Shown: in pieces, positions 1 through 11,500 of the stretch
Layout of the letters: each line of letters opens with the position of its first letter
Position numbering within the stretch: position 1 is the first letter of the stretch
Assembly: GCF_041381155.1 (NCBI RefSeq)
Contig: NC_091146.1
Span: forward strand, 35,467,328 to 35,531,327
DNA from: Argopecten irradians
Lineage: Eukaryota; Mollusca; Bivalvia; Pectinida; Pectinidae
Length of the DNA stretch: 64,000 bases
Direction: 5' to 3'
Made by a program: the position numbers and the translations under genes
Notes under the pieces: generated by a model
Database searches by the model: none
Told to the model about the DNA's origin: nothing
The model's input: the letters and a program-made list of their open reading frames with translations, nothing else

Positions 1-3000
1 TTGAGAAGAAGATTTTTTTGATGATTTTTGTCGAAAAAATTGCCATTTTTGAACTTTTGTCCCTTATTTCCAACCTGGAAGTTGACGTTTTATAGAAAAG
101 TTGTAATTAATGAATTGTTTCATTTTCGATTCTACATAACATATCCAAAGATGAAAGTAATTGGCTTTGTGGTTAACGAGCTACGGCTGTCTCAATGAAG
201 CTGAATTTTAAAAGGATCACTTTTCATAACTCTACAATCCACACGCACTCTGTGACCTTGGATGAAGGTCAAGCTCGTTTTTTTTTCAAACCCGACATAG
301 TCAACTACCTAAGCTTACTCCATGCAAAGCATTGGAAGCCTCTATACTATGTAGAACTTGAGAAGAAGATTTTTTCGTGATTTTCACCGGAAAACGGCGA
401 TTTTGTGCACTATGAGTCAATAAACAACCGGATAGTTGACATTTCAGAGAAAAATGTACAGTCACAAAAGTTTTCTCAGTATGCTATTCTTACATAAACA
501 TATCCAAAATGAAAGTAATTGGCTTTGTAGTTAAACGAGCTACGGCTGTCTGAATGAGCTGAATTTTCACAGGATTATTTTCATATCTCTACAATCACAC
601 GCACTCTGTGACCTCGGATGAAGGTCAAGCTCCTTTATTTTTTCAAACCCGATAGTCAAAAACTATCTAGCTTACTTCATGCAAAACATGAAGCCTCTAT
701 ACTATGTAGATTTGTGAGAAGAAGATTTTTCGTGATTTCACCGAAAACGGCGATTTTGCACTATGAGTCAATAAACAACCGGAAGAAGTTGACATTTTAG
801 AGAAAATGGTACAATTACAAAGATTTCTCAGTATGCTATTCTACACAACAATATAAAAAACTGAAAGAAATTGGCTCAGTGGTTAACGAGTTATGGCTGT
901 CTAGGTTAAACCGGAAGTGACGTCATTGCGGCCATATTTGAATTTGAATCAACACCATATTAACAAGAATTAGTCACGGTAATCCTTTGAAGATCTTGTG
1001 TGAGTTTGGGCTTGATCGGGACTGGTGGAATCAGAGGAAATGTTAAAATATAATTGTCGAAATTTGCAAAAAAAATCTTAGTTAAATATTAATTACGTCA
1101 TAAAAAATTAATTAGTTGACCAATTTGATTTTTGAAGACATCCAAACCTTCAAATGACAATCCGGAATCGATGTATTTGAAAAAAGTTGGAGAAAAAATG
1201 AATAATAAAAAAAAATCTAAAAATAGTCACTTGTGGTAAACTTCGACCTAATAGCGAGCTTTTTGACGAGACATATCTTGTGGAAACATGTCATGGGTAA
1301 AAGTTAGATATGTTCATTCCCTACAATAAAATACCTTCAGATTTGAAATAAGCTTTCATACTTTTTGTGGAGTTATAGCATTTTTGTGTGTTTAAGGTTT
1401 TACGTAATGGCGGCCATTTTGGATTTTTTGACCTACTTAATTTTTGTTCATGGATCACCTTCAGATGTTTGGTTTAAACATACTGAAATTCATTTTTATC
1501 CGATGTCTTTCCGTTTGACCGATAGAGCGTTCACAAAAACAGGAAGAAGAATAATAATAAGAACTAGAAATTGTCACCGGGACAATTTGACGGGCTTTTC
1601 ACCTAAAAAGCTACTTCGTTCAAGGTCATTTATAAAACACATGGTAGCGCTTAGTTTCAACGTACCAAAAGTCCAATACCAGGTCTTAAGCCTTTCGGAA
1701 CTTTACAATAAGTCATTTGAAGATTTTAGGATTGTTAGCCCGAGTGCGCTTTGATATAGGTCAAGGTCAATCACATTATCAAACTTGGTAGACATTTATG
1801 TCAGCATGCTTCATGCTTAATATTAGGTCTCTAGGCCTTCTAGAAATTGAGAAGAAGATTTTTTAATGATTTTGTCGAAAAATTGCATTTTTGAACTTTG
1901 TCCCTTATTTCCAACCGGAAGTTGACGTTTTACAGAAAAGTGGTACGTGAATTAATTGTGTTTCACTTTCAATTCTACATAACATATCCAAAAATCAAAG
2001 AAATTGGCTGTGTGGTTAACGAGCTACGGCTGTCTCAATGAGCTGTACTTTCACTGAATCATTTTCATAGCTCTAAAATCACGAGCACTCTGTGACCTCG
2101 GATGAAGGTCAAGGTCGTTTATTTTTTTAAAAACTGATTAGTCATCTACCTAAGCATGCTTCATGCACAATATCAAGCCTCTATACCATGTAGAACTTGA
2201 CAAGAAATTGTTTTCATGATTTTCACCGGAAAACGGCAAATTTCCATTATGAGTCTATGATCAACCGGAAGTTGACATTTTAGAGAAAAATGTACAATTA
2301 CAAAGTTTCTCAGTATACTATTCTACATAACCACATACAAAAATGAAAGGAATTGGGCTCAGTGGTTAACGAATTATGGCTGTCTAAGTTAATCCGGAAG
2401 TGACGTCATTGCGGCCATATTTTCAATTCAAATCAACACCATCTTAACAAGAATTGGTCACGGTGATAAGTGGAAGATCATGTGTGAGTTTGGGCTTAAT
2501 CGAACTGGTGAAATCAGAGGAGATGTTTAAAATATAATTGTCGAAATTTGCAAAAAATTTTTAGTTAAATATTAAATACGTCATAAAAAATTAATTAGTG
2601 GATCAATTTTAAGTTTGAAGACATTAAAATCTTCAAAATGGCATACTGCATCGATGTATTGCAAACAAATTGGCACAAATTGAATAATGAAAAAATTCTA
2701 AAAATAGTCACTTTTTTGTAAACTTTGACCTAATAGCGAGCTTTTTAACGAGACATATTTTGTGGAAACATGTCATGGGTAAAAGTTAGATATGTTCATT
2801 CCCTACAATAAAATACCTTCAGATTTAAAATAGCTTTCATACTTTTTGAGTTATAGCAGTTTTTGTGTTTTAAGGTTTTCCGTCATGGCGGCCATATTGG
2901 ATTTCTTGACCTACTTAATTTTGTTCATGGATCACCTTCAGATACATGGCTTAAACACACTGAAATCATTTTTATCATATGTCTTACCGTTTGACCGATA

Positions 3001-3030
3001 GAGCGTTCACAAAAACAGGAAGAAGAATAA
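1..3030. repeat. Tandemly duplicated dispersed repeat (two copies, ~1.2-1.6 kb)
   Basis: Copy one runs from 1 to about 1560 and copy two from about 1848 to 3030. Both start with TTGAGAAGAAGATTTTTT and end with GAGCGTTCACAAAAACAGG followed by an AAGAATAAT-type microsatellite. Each holds shorter sub-units of about 350 bp (starts near 1, 359 and 713 in copy one; 1848 and 2196 in copy two), then a shared tail with GTGACGTCATTGCGGCC (908 and 2400) and ATGGCGGCCAT (about 1407 and 2885). The 1560-1848 spacer resembles the 24240-24480 region (the AGGTCTCTAGGCCT block). No coding exon is visible. Inference: a non-autonomous mobile element with tandem internal units, duplicated once. Confidence 0.75.
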
Positions 3031-3039
3031 TAAGAATAA

Positions 3040-3280
3040 TAATAAGAAGAAAAGAATAAGAAACTTAACGAAAACAATAGGTCTTTTCACAATATAGTGA
3101 AAAGCCCTAATAAGAATAAGAAACTTAACGAAAACAATAGGTCTTTTCACAAATAATGAAAAGCCCTAATAAGAATAAGAATAAGAAAACTTAAACGAAA
3201 ACAATAGGTCTTTTCACAAATAGTGAAAAGCCCTAACGAAAACAATAGGTCTTTTCACAAAAAGTGAAAAGCCCTAATAA
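3040..3280. repeat. Four short hairpins separated by AATAAG microsatellite
   Basis: Four copies of a stem-loop lie at 3079-3108, 3139-3167, 3206-3234 and 3247-3275. Each has the arms AGGTCTTTTCAC and GTGAAAAGCCCT around a short AT-rich loop, with 11 of 12 positions able to pair. The spacers are AATAAGAATAAGAA with ACTTAACGAAAACA, absent between copies three and four. Such a hairpin next to an AT-rich junction looks like the terminal structure of a rolling-circle element present as serial end copies, but that is inference. Confidence 0.6.
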
Positions 3281-5150
3281 AAAATCTCTTGCACATTCTT
3301 TAATTACCAATTAACAGTATACAGGTGGTATTGGGTAGCACTGGACATTTGGACGTAGTATTTGGTATTTCCCGACAAGATTTGACATCAAAGTACATAT
3401 TGTACAAAAATAAAGTACGTTAATTAACAATATCAAACATCAAGTGTCAGAAAATAGTGTTTTATTAGTAGTTTACATGTGGTATTGGCTACTATTGAAT
3501 AGTTATGGACATTTAGACGTGCCGTCCCTGGGCGCCTGAAGGGTGGTACCAAAATTGCTTTTTATATCATCTGCTTATGGGAAATAGCAAGTTGTAGACT
3601 ATTCAAATGTCAACATATGTTCCTGGGATTATATAAAAAAAACTTAATGTTCATGAAACTTTCCCCTTTAAAACCATTTCAACTAAAAAAAACCCAAAAA
3701 GGCCAGCGACATTATGATAACGTAACATGCTTTGATGAAGTACTTCCAAGTTTGTTCAAATGATATGACCTTCATCTACTTTCTCAGAGAGGACTGAAGG
3801 GATATTTCTAAAATTTAATTTGTAGATTCCCAAGGGCCCTAGTTGTGCATATTGTATTTGGGACTGATTGCTAAAACAACATGGCCGCTAGGCAGCCATT
3901 TTGAATTTTGATAGTTAAAGTTTGTTACCACTATTTCTCTGAAAGTGCTCAAGAGATCCTTCTCAAATTTCATATGTAGGTCAAGACACTCCCCCCGGGG
4001 GGCAGGAGGGATGGGGCCCAATAGGGGAAAATAGGTCCAGACGTAAATCATATAAATCGCTACTTGTCCTAGGGTTCTGCATGGATTGTAACCAAATCTG
4101 GTCAGAAACATCCTTGGTGGAAGGGGAACTTGTATAACAGAACTTGTATAACGTTTAGTTCTCTGCCAGAAACCCCCGTATAATTTGGCAAGAGGGGCGG
4201 GGCCCAATAGAGGAAATAGAGGTAAATCCTATAAATCGCTACTTGTCCTAGAGTTCTGCATGGATTGAAACCAAAGGAACACAAACTCCTTGTAGGGGAA
4301 GGGGAATTAGTAGTTTGTTTATAAATTTTGGCACCCGGGGACAGGAAATACTGTCAAATAGGGGAATTTAGAGGTAAATATTCAAATTCCTTCAGAAAAG
4401 AAACAACTTTGCTTGCAATTTTTCAGGCAAATAATTAATAAGGAAATCAATATTATTTATTGTTCAAACATATTTATTCTGAGAGCAAATGTTTTTTTTT
4501 ATATAGTGAAAATTCTGCTTGTTGTTCGAGAGCAAAATAAATTTTAAAAGTCTTGATTTTTTTACTCTTTTTTTTCATATTACCAAAGCAAAAACAAAAT
4601 TCAATCAACAAAAACAAAAACAAAAGATTTAAAAAGATTCTTAATAGCTTACACATCGTCTTTCATATTGTAGTCGTAATTTAAAAATAGAGTTTTTATT
4701 GAACCAAAGTGAAATATATGTGTTTACCACTTCAAAAAACGAAAATATAAAAACCTAAAACAACTCTGCTGAATTATCAAAACATCGTATTTTCTATTGT
4801 TTTAATGACTGGTTTATACGTAACATATCAAATATTGTACAAAGAAGAAAAAAATTATCATTCAATGTTACTCATTATTTTTAATGTATATACTTTACAT
4901 AATACTTTGTTACTGTTTATTTGATTGATTGATCTGACTTAACGTCCTAGTTTGTGACCCGTACTCGGACGTCTTCGAGGACACACCTAGAGGCGCAGCT
5001 TGAAGTCGTTCGGTGAAATCGGGACTATAAACTCGCTACAATGGATTGATTGTCCTCAGGAAAATACTTAATTTTATCCTGGAATTTATGTATGATTGTT
5101 TAATATGATTTGTGATGATTATTTGTGGATACTTACAAGTGTGAATGATA
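3281..5150. other. Non-coding flank with a ~186-bp tandem duplication
   Basis: No exon is supported here. The one clear structure is a duplication at 4013-4100 and 4199-4285, both carrying GGGGCCCAATAG, ATAAATCGCTACTTGTCCTA and GTTCTGCATGGATTG about 186 bp apart. This is part of a C-rich dispersed family also seen around 15550-15930. The stretch 4430-4900 is AT-rich and featureless. Open frames here are short and run through the repeats. Confidence 0.5.
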
Positions 5151-5156
5151 TCATAT

Positions 5157-5553
5157 TTATTCAGAAAACACTCCCAGAAGATGGTCATACAAAGCGTTGT
5201 TTACTGTTCCCATGGCCATGTACAATTCCTTCGCGTGGTCTAAAACAGATCTCCCCCTCCCGTCCAGTATGGTTTTAATGTCGTATTTCTGTTTTAATGT
5301 TTCCATGTGTTTCCTTACACAACTCTCACACTCAATAAACATGTCTACATCTGTTGTACATCTAGCTATATAATGTAGACAATGACGGCCGTCACTATCT
5401 CTACACGCCGTCATGGCGGGGTAAGACCTACAGAGATACACACACAAATCCTTATGTCCACAACTCCGATGTAACACAGTCCTCCCCTCACCGTCCACTA
5501 ACTGACACATGTACTGACTACACACACAATCTCTATGAATACCAAACAATTTT
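5157..5553 (-). pseudogene. Out-of-frame continuation of the ankyrin domain
   Basis: Directly after the stop at 5554, another minus-strand frame stays open for ~130 codons to TAA at 5159-5157. It has clear ankyrin character: LVDGEGRTVLHRSCGHKD, then RDSDGRHCLHYIARC, then DGRGRSVLDHAKE. It follows on from the ankyrin units of exon 4, so one base too many or two too few at the GAGAGAG run near 5560 would explain the break. No splice site is needed. The final TAA lies inside AATAAA (5161-5156), a possible polyadenylation signal. Whether this is an assembly error, an allele or a fixed truncation cannot be decided here. Confidence 0.75.
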
Positions 5554-8500
5554 CTACTCTCTCACATCGTGTTGTTCATCTTCGACTTTACACAAACATT
5601 TAAGTACAGTTTTTTCTACTGTCTGGAACATAGAACAGTTTCCTCTCCTCGTCGCCACATGGAGCGGTGTTTGTCCCTCATCATCAGTACCATGTACGAG
5701 GTGAGGGTAATCCTGACACAAAACAGCCAATATAGATTCTATCCCATTCACACACGCCAAATGTAGGACATTACTACCGTCCTCATCCCTCCATGTAGGA
5801 GTGACATCATACTGTTTTAGTGGATTGTACAGGTCCATACTCCCTCCCCACACCACACGTAACATTTTGTCCTTGTCAGGTTTGGCCCCGACACTGAGCA
5901 GATACATAACACACTCTGATGATCCAGACTCACATGCTTTACTTAACAATTTCTGTTTTATCTCATCATTTAAGTAAACAACAATTTCCTTTAGCATCTC
6001 TAGATCTCCCTCACCAAACACTCGACCTCTTGTAATCAATCCCCACCAATGTGTGTGTTTGGCAGGTTTCACACCATTTTTCAACAGATACAAAGCTAAT
6101 TTATCTAATCCAGACAAACATGCTTTATTCAATATGTTAACTTTATTAACCTTTTTCTCATTCAAATACTTGTCTAATATCTCAACAAATACAGGAACTT
6201 TCCACACATCTAGAGAAACAATCAGAGTATCATACCACTCCAAACTCTCAAACTCTGGGAGCAAACGTTCACACAAATCATTGTAATGACCAGGTGATAT
6301 GACAACCATGTCTGTAGATGTTTCTACAGTTGTTAGATAACTGAGTGCTTTTCTTGGACAATGTTTTATGTAGCCGACAGGTGTTTTCTTTCCATACAAC
6401 AGAGCTACTGTGAGATATATAGAATCATGATCAAATCTGTACACTTCCTCAGACCAAACTTTCTCCTTCCTTACCAAAAATCCTAATAGCTTATCTAAAC
6501 TCTCTCTTACAAAATCTAATTTCTCCTCATACTCCCTTTTTGTCCTATCTTCACATTGAACCAGTTTAATCCTAAATGCTTGTTCTAACAATTTTTTGTT
6601 TACTTTGTCTCCATTTGGGTCTAAATCATTTACTTTTATTTCCCCATTATTGAGGAAGAGAAACAGAATGGCAGAACATTCTGGTAATTTTGACAGGGCA
6701 TCTATGAAAAATTTAATTGGGTTTTCAAAAAAGTCAGTCCTCCTTTTCTGCAGTTCAACAGACTTGCAGAAAAGGTGGCAACATTGTGGGAATCCAATAT
6801 TCAATTTACAACCTAGAATTTTTGTCATTTCTTTCTCTGTCCATGAAACGTTTTTGGGTGTATACATTGCTAATAGTTCTTGTTTTTCTTCTTTGATTTT
6901 GTACGTGTCTGAGCTCAGGTCAACAATATTTTCTTCTGTAAAAACTGTGCCTAGAGATTGTTCTGTCAAAGCATTAAATATTTCATTTCGAATAGTAATA
7001 AGTAAGATATTTGTCTGGTTTTGTTTATCAACAAAAAGTGTTTCTACATCCTTAAGCCTTTTGTTCCACTCTCCCTCATCTGATTTACTAATATCTTTCT
7101 GTCCGAATATGTCATCAATAATACAAACAAGATTAGAATTTGGAGCCAGTAAATCCAATTTCTTAATTTCATGAAGCTGAAGTGGTTTTCTGCACTGCTG
7201 CTCCTTTGTTAACCAGCGTAGCAGTTGGAATGCGGTAGATGTTTTTCCGTCACCTGTGTTCCCCTTGATCACTAAAACTCTGTTCATTCGGAGCTTGTCT
7301 TGAGCATCATGGAAGGCTTTGGTTCCTAGAAATTTCTTTTCTTTTTCCGTTCTGATCCTGTTCATAGTTGTTTCTGTATAAAATAGAAAACAGTTGCTTT
7401 TGTTTATTATATGTGTATTTTCAATATTCCATTATATATAATATTATTACTACCACTGTCGTAATGACCTCCCCTGGACTATGTCAAGAACTGAAGACGG
7501 TCTAGGAAAAAAACCTGACCAATTACATGTTTGTATATATTTCCTTTGAAAAATTTGCAGAGAGCAATACCTAACTTCACAGTGAACCGTTATTTGATTC
7601 TTTTGACGTACATTTTGTACATTAAAGGACCAAACTACCAGCGCATCTGTTGTAACACACAGAGTCTTCAGTTTTTCTTTGACAAAGTCCAAGGGTGGAT
7701 ATACCAATACTGATAGCAACCCCTGGAATATCGAGCATGGTTTTAGTTTTGATTATATTAACTATGAATTTTGCTTATTTACATAGATTGATAATGAAAA
7801 CCTAGGACCAAGTATGAAAGGCGTGTAAGAGTGAGAGGATTGAGGGACAGAATGACCACCCGATCACACATCTATACGTTCATGTAGGGATAGACCCCGC
7901 CGGCTAGGTGAAAGTCGAATGACCACTTCACCACCCAATCACTGTTGATCAGATTGACATACATTATACAGAATTTATTGTTGAGACAAGGACGTGTTTA
8001 TTAGTATAAAAGTCTGGGTAGTGGATATAATTATGTTGAAACAGTGCATATCACATCCTACAACGATACACTGCCTAGTTGAGATGACTCACCTATCATT
8101 GGTTTAAGGTCGGGATGGATTTCTGTAAAATAAAAAAAAGATATATTTTAATATATAATAGTTGCACAACATTTTATGTCATTCAATGTAAAGAAGGATC
8201 TATGATTATGATTTTCCCTTCTAGCCCCTTCATTAAGAAAATAATGGATACATGTAGATATAAAGTGAAACTCCACATCAATTCTGCATAGCAACAAAAC
8301 ACTTCCATTGTTACCGTCAGCCATATTGTGGTTGGGTTTGCTCTGAAATGAAGGACCAAGAAGGCCCTGCAAAGTTGTATTGGAGGAATATCGCTTCAGT
8401 ACATGATGATTCAGAACAAACAATTACAAACCTCAAATGTCAAATTTCAAAATGGTTGACTATCAACCATGTTGGTATATTATTAATCCTACAATGAATC

Positions 8501-11500
8501 CAAAGAAAGACTACATATGAAATTTTAGACAAATCCTTTCTGTATGTAATGAGTAAAAGCCGTAAAAACTTCAACTACATTTATTACAATATCCATGTTG
8601 GCTGCCTGTCGGTAGTATTATTGCCTAGCCGGTCCCTAAATGTAATATCTAGGGTCTAAAGGGAATGAAAGAGACAGCTGCCTTTCTATCTTTGTACTAT
8701 CTTTGAAAATGTTGTAACACTTTACCTATCCAAATCCAAGACGACTGCTTGTCAGCCACGCTGTTAATCAATCATTCTTTAAATGCAAAATGCACAATAA
8801 TGGTTCTAGGGACCTCACAGTGTATGCTTGATAGTTGAGAAATATTTACTACTTGAAATCAATTGACTACTTTCTGAGAGAAAATCAAAATTCAACTATA
8901 AATCTAATATGACTGCCTGTCGGCCACCTTGTCATCCAACTGGTTCAAAATCATAACAGCCAAACAGCCACATTGACCCCTTGGCCACCCCATCATCCCA
9001 AGGTGGTGGGGAAAAATTTGTAAAAATTGTTGATGGATGGAGGTGGCCGGACAGAAGACAGCCAGCAGAGGCCATGCACCATTTCATGTATATTGAATAA
9101 ACCTTTGCCCTTCTAACAGAAATTCTTATTTGTCTTAATAAATTCCTTCGGCAGCTATGTTGTTTTCGGAAGCCGGATTCATCTTAAGTGATAAAATACA
9201 TATGTAGTATTTTTAAGATAAAGTATATTTGTCATCGGGCCTCAGTAGCTTAAGCTTTACTTGGAACCAATGTCTTAAAGTTATATTAATGTACAGTCTT
9301 AATACACAGCAGACAGCTATACAGTTTACTAACTGTATATTGACTTTTTATCAAACTTTTAACGTTCAATTTTACACTCATGTAATTTGAGTTCTGGCTT
9401 TACCTTACCTGCTGTTTCACAGTTGCTTTCGATTTCTTGTCCAGTATGCTGGCTGACATAGTTTTCCTGCTGACTTTCCACAGTATCCAGTCTGGCTGAC
9501 ATAGATTTCTGTTCGGTTTCCATGGTATCCTGCCTGGCTGACATAGATTTCTGTTCGGTTTGCATGGTATCCTGCCTGGCTGATATAGACTTCTGTTCAG
9601 TTTCCATGGTATCCTGCCTGGCTGACACAGATTTCTGTTCGGTTTCCATGGTATCCTGCCTGACTGACATAGATTTCTGTTCCGCTACATGCCGCTACAT
9701 GGACCAAATTAAAAAAAGACATAATAAAGTTTTCTTTATGGTTTTAAATAATTGTCTATAGATATAGCCAAACTGACCACTTTTGTCCCTGCTCCTCAGG
9801 TGTCCGGGAATGCTACCAATACAATAGAAGTGCTATTCATTGTTTAGTTTAGGAAATGAAAACGTTTATATGAAACTATCAAAATTCAACCTTTTTGGCC
9901 CGCCCTTCAAGCCCCCAGAAGATCAGCCCCACCACGTGTACAATTTTGTATCACTAAACCATAAATTGAGACCTGTGGTGATGAAGAAGAATTAGATTGT
10001 TGACGGAGGGACAGACGATGGATGAAGGACGCTATGGTGTCGCATTAGCTAACTTGGTCCAAGGACAAAGGTGAGCTTATGCGATATTATGGCGTCCTTC
10101 GTCTGTCGTCTGCCCGACCATTTGTATAATTTTGTATCACTGCCCCATAAGTATGATGCTAAATTATTTTTTAATTAAATTCCGACCTGTGGTTATGAAG
10201 AAGAAATTTAATTGTTGACGGACGGACGACGGACGCCATGGTATCGCATAAGCTCACTTGGTCCTTGGAACCAGGTGAGCTTAAAATATAGGTAATAAAC
10301 TTGATGGCATAAATATTTCTTTAACATTAACTTTCTGAGAAATATCTAAGGTAACACATCTAAGCTATGCTATCAGTCTTTCGACCCAAGGGGAGCCACT
10401 ATCAATGATATTTGAGACAGATCCCTTCAGTGTTTCCTGAGAAATATTGGTAATAATCTTAAGCTATCAAAATCCAAGATGACTGCACTGTAAACCTCAC
10501 CAACAGTTCGAATTATGGTAGGCCAGTGGTTGTTTTACTGTAATATGTATGTGAATAGGAAATGCTTTTACTCATGACTTATAATGACTTATAAAGAAAT
10601 CTGAATGGTGATGTAAATGAAAATTGTACAGTTTGGTAGCGAGCTATATGCTGAAAATGTAACAAAAAAAACAAGAGGCCCATGGGCCTTAACGGTCATC
10701 TGACTCATGGCATAAAACAACAAAGTTACAGTATAAAGTAGTGGTTAACAATTAATATAAACAATACAAGGAACTCCTTTGTTGAATATGTAAGTTTCTG
10801 AAATAGGTAAATGTCATTTGTTGAACAAACTTGGTAGCCCTTCATCCATATATGGTTGTTACCCATTCAAGGATTAAGGAGGAGTCGGATTTTAAAGCCA
10901 AATTTCAGCAAAGCTCCCATTTTGAACCCCCGCCATTCTATCCCCATGGGTCTTACCTCAGTAATTTATAAAATATGATTGTCCTCACCTCAAGTTCCCC
11001 CTTCTGAGCCCCGCCCCTCTGTCCCCAAGGGTCGGACCTAACTCGTTTATATCAAAATATGATTGTCCTTCCCCAGTGATGTTTCACACAAAATATGGAT
11101 GCATTAATCCGCTCAAGAGTTAAGGAGGAGTAGACTTTTAAAGGCAATTTCATCAAAATTCACCCTTCTGAGCCCCGCCCCTCTGTCCCCTGGGGTCGGA
11201 TCTAACTTGTTTAAATAAAATTTGACAGTCCTTCCCTTATGATGTTTTACATAAATTATGGATGAAATCCACTCCAGGGTTAAGGAGGAGTAGGATTTTT
11301 AAGCTAAAACATGCACTCATTGTAACGGACACCAATACATAATCCCCAAACGATCCTCTCCGTTCTCCACCCCATCCCCACCTGCAACAAATCAAGAATG
11401 CAGTTTCTTAGTGTATGAACATCTTGAACAAGTTTTTGAGGTACTTTCATAGTCAATGAATTGCCGACGAAAATTTAAAAACAGGAGATTTGTCCAGCGA

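Noticed and set aside
5569..7174. Plus-strand open frames opposite the STAND exon (up to 192 codons)
   Set aside because: Antisense shadows of the NTPase/ankyrin coding strand, with no recognisable protein.
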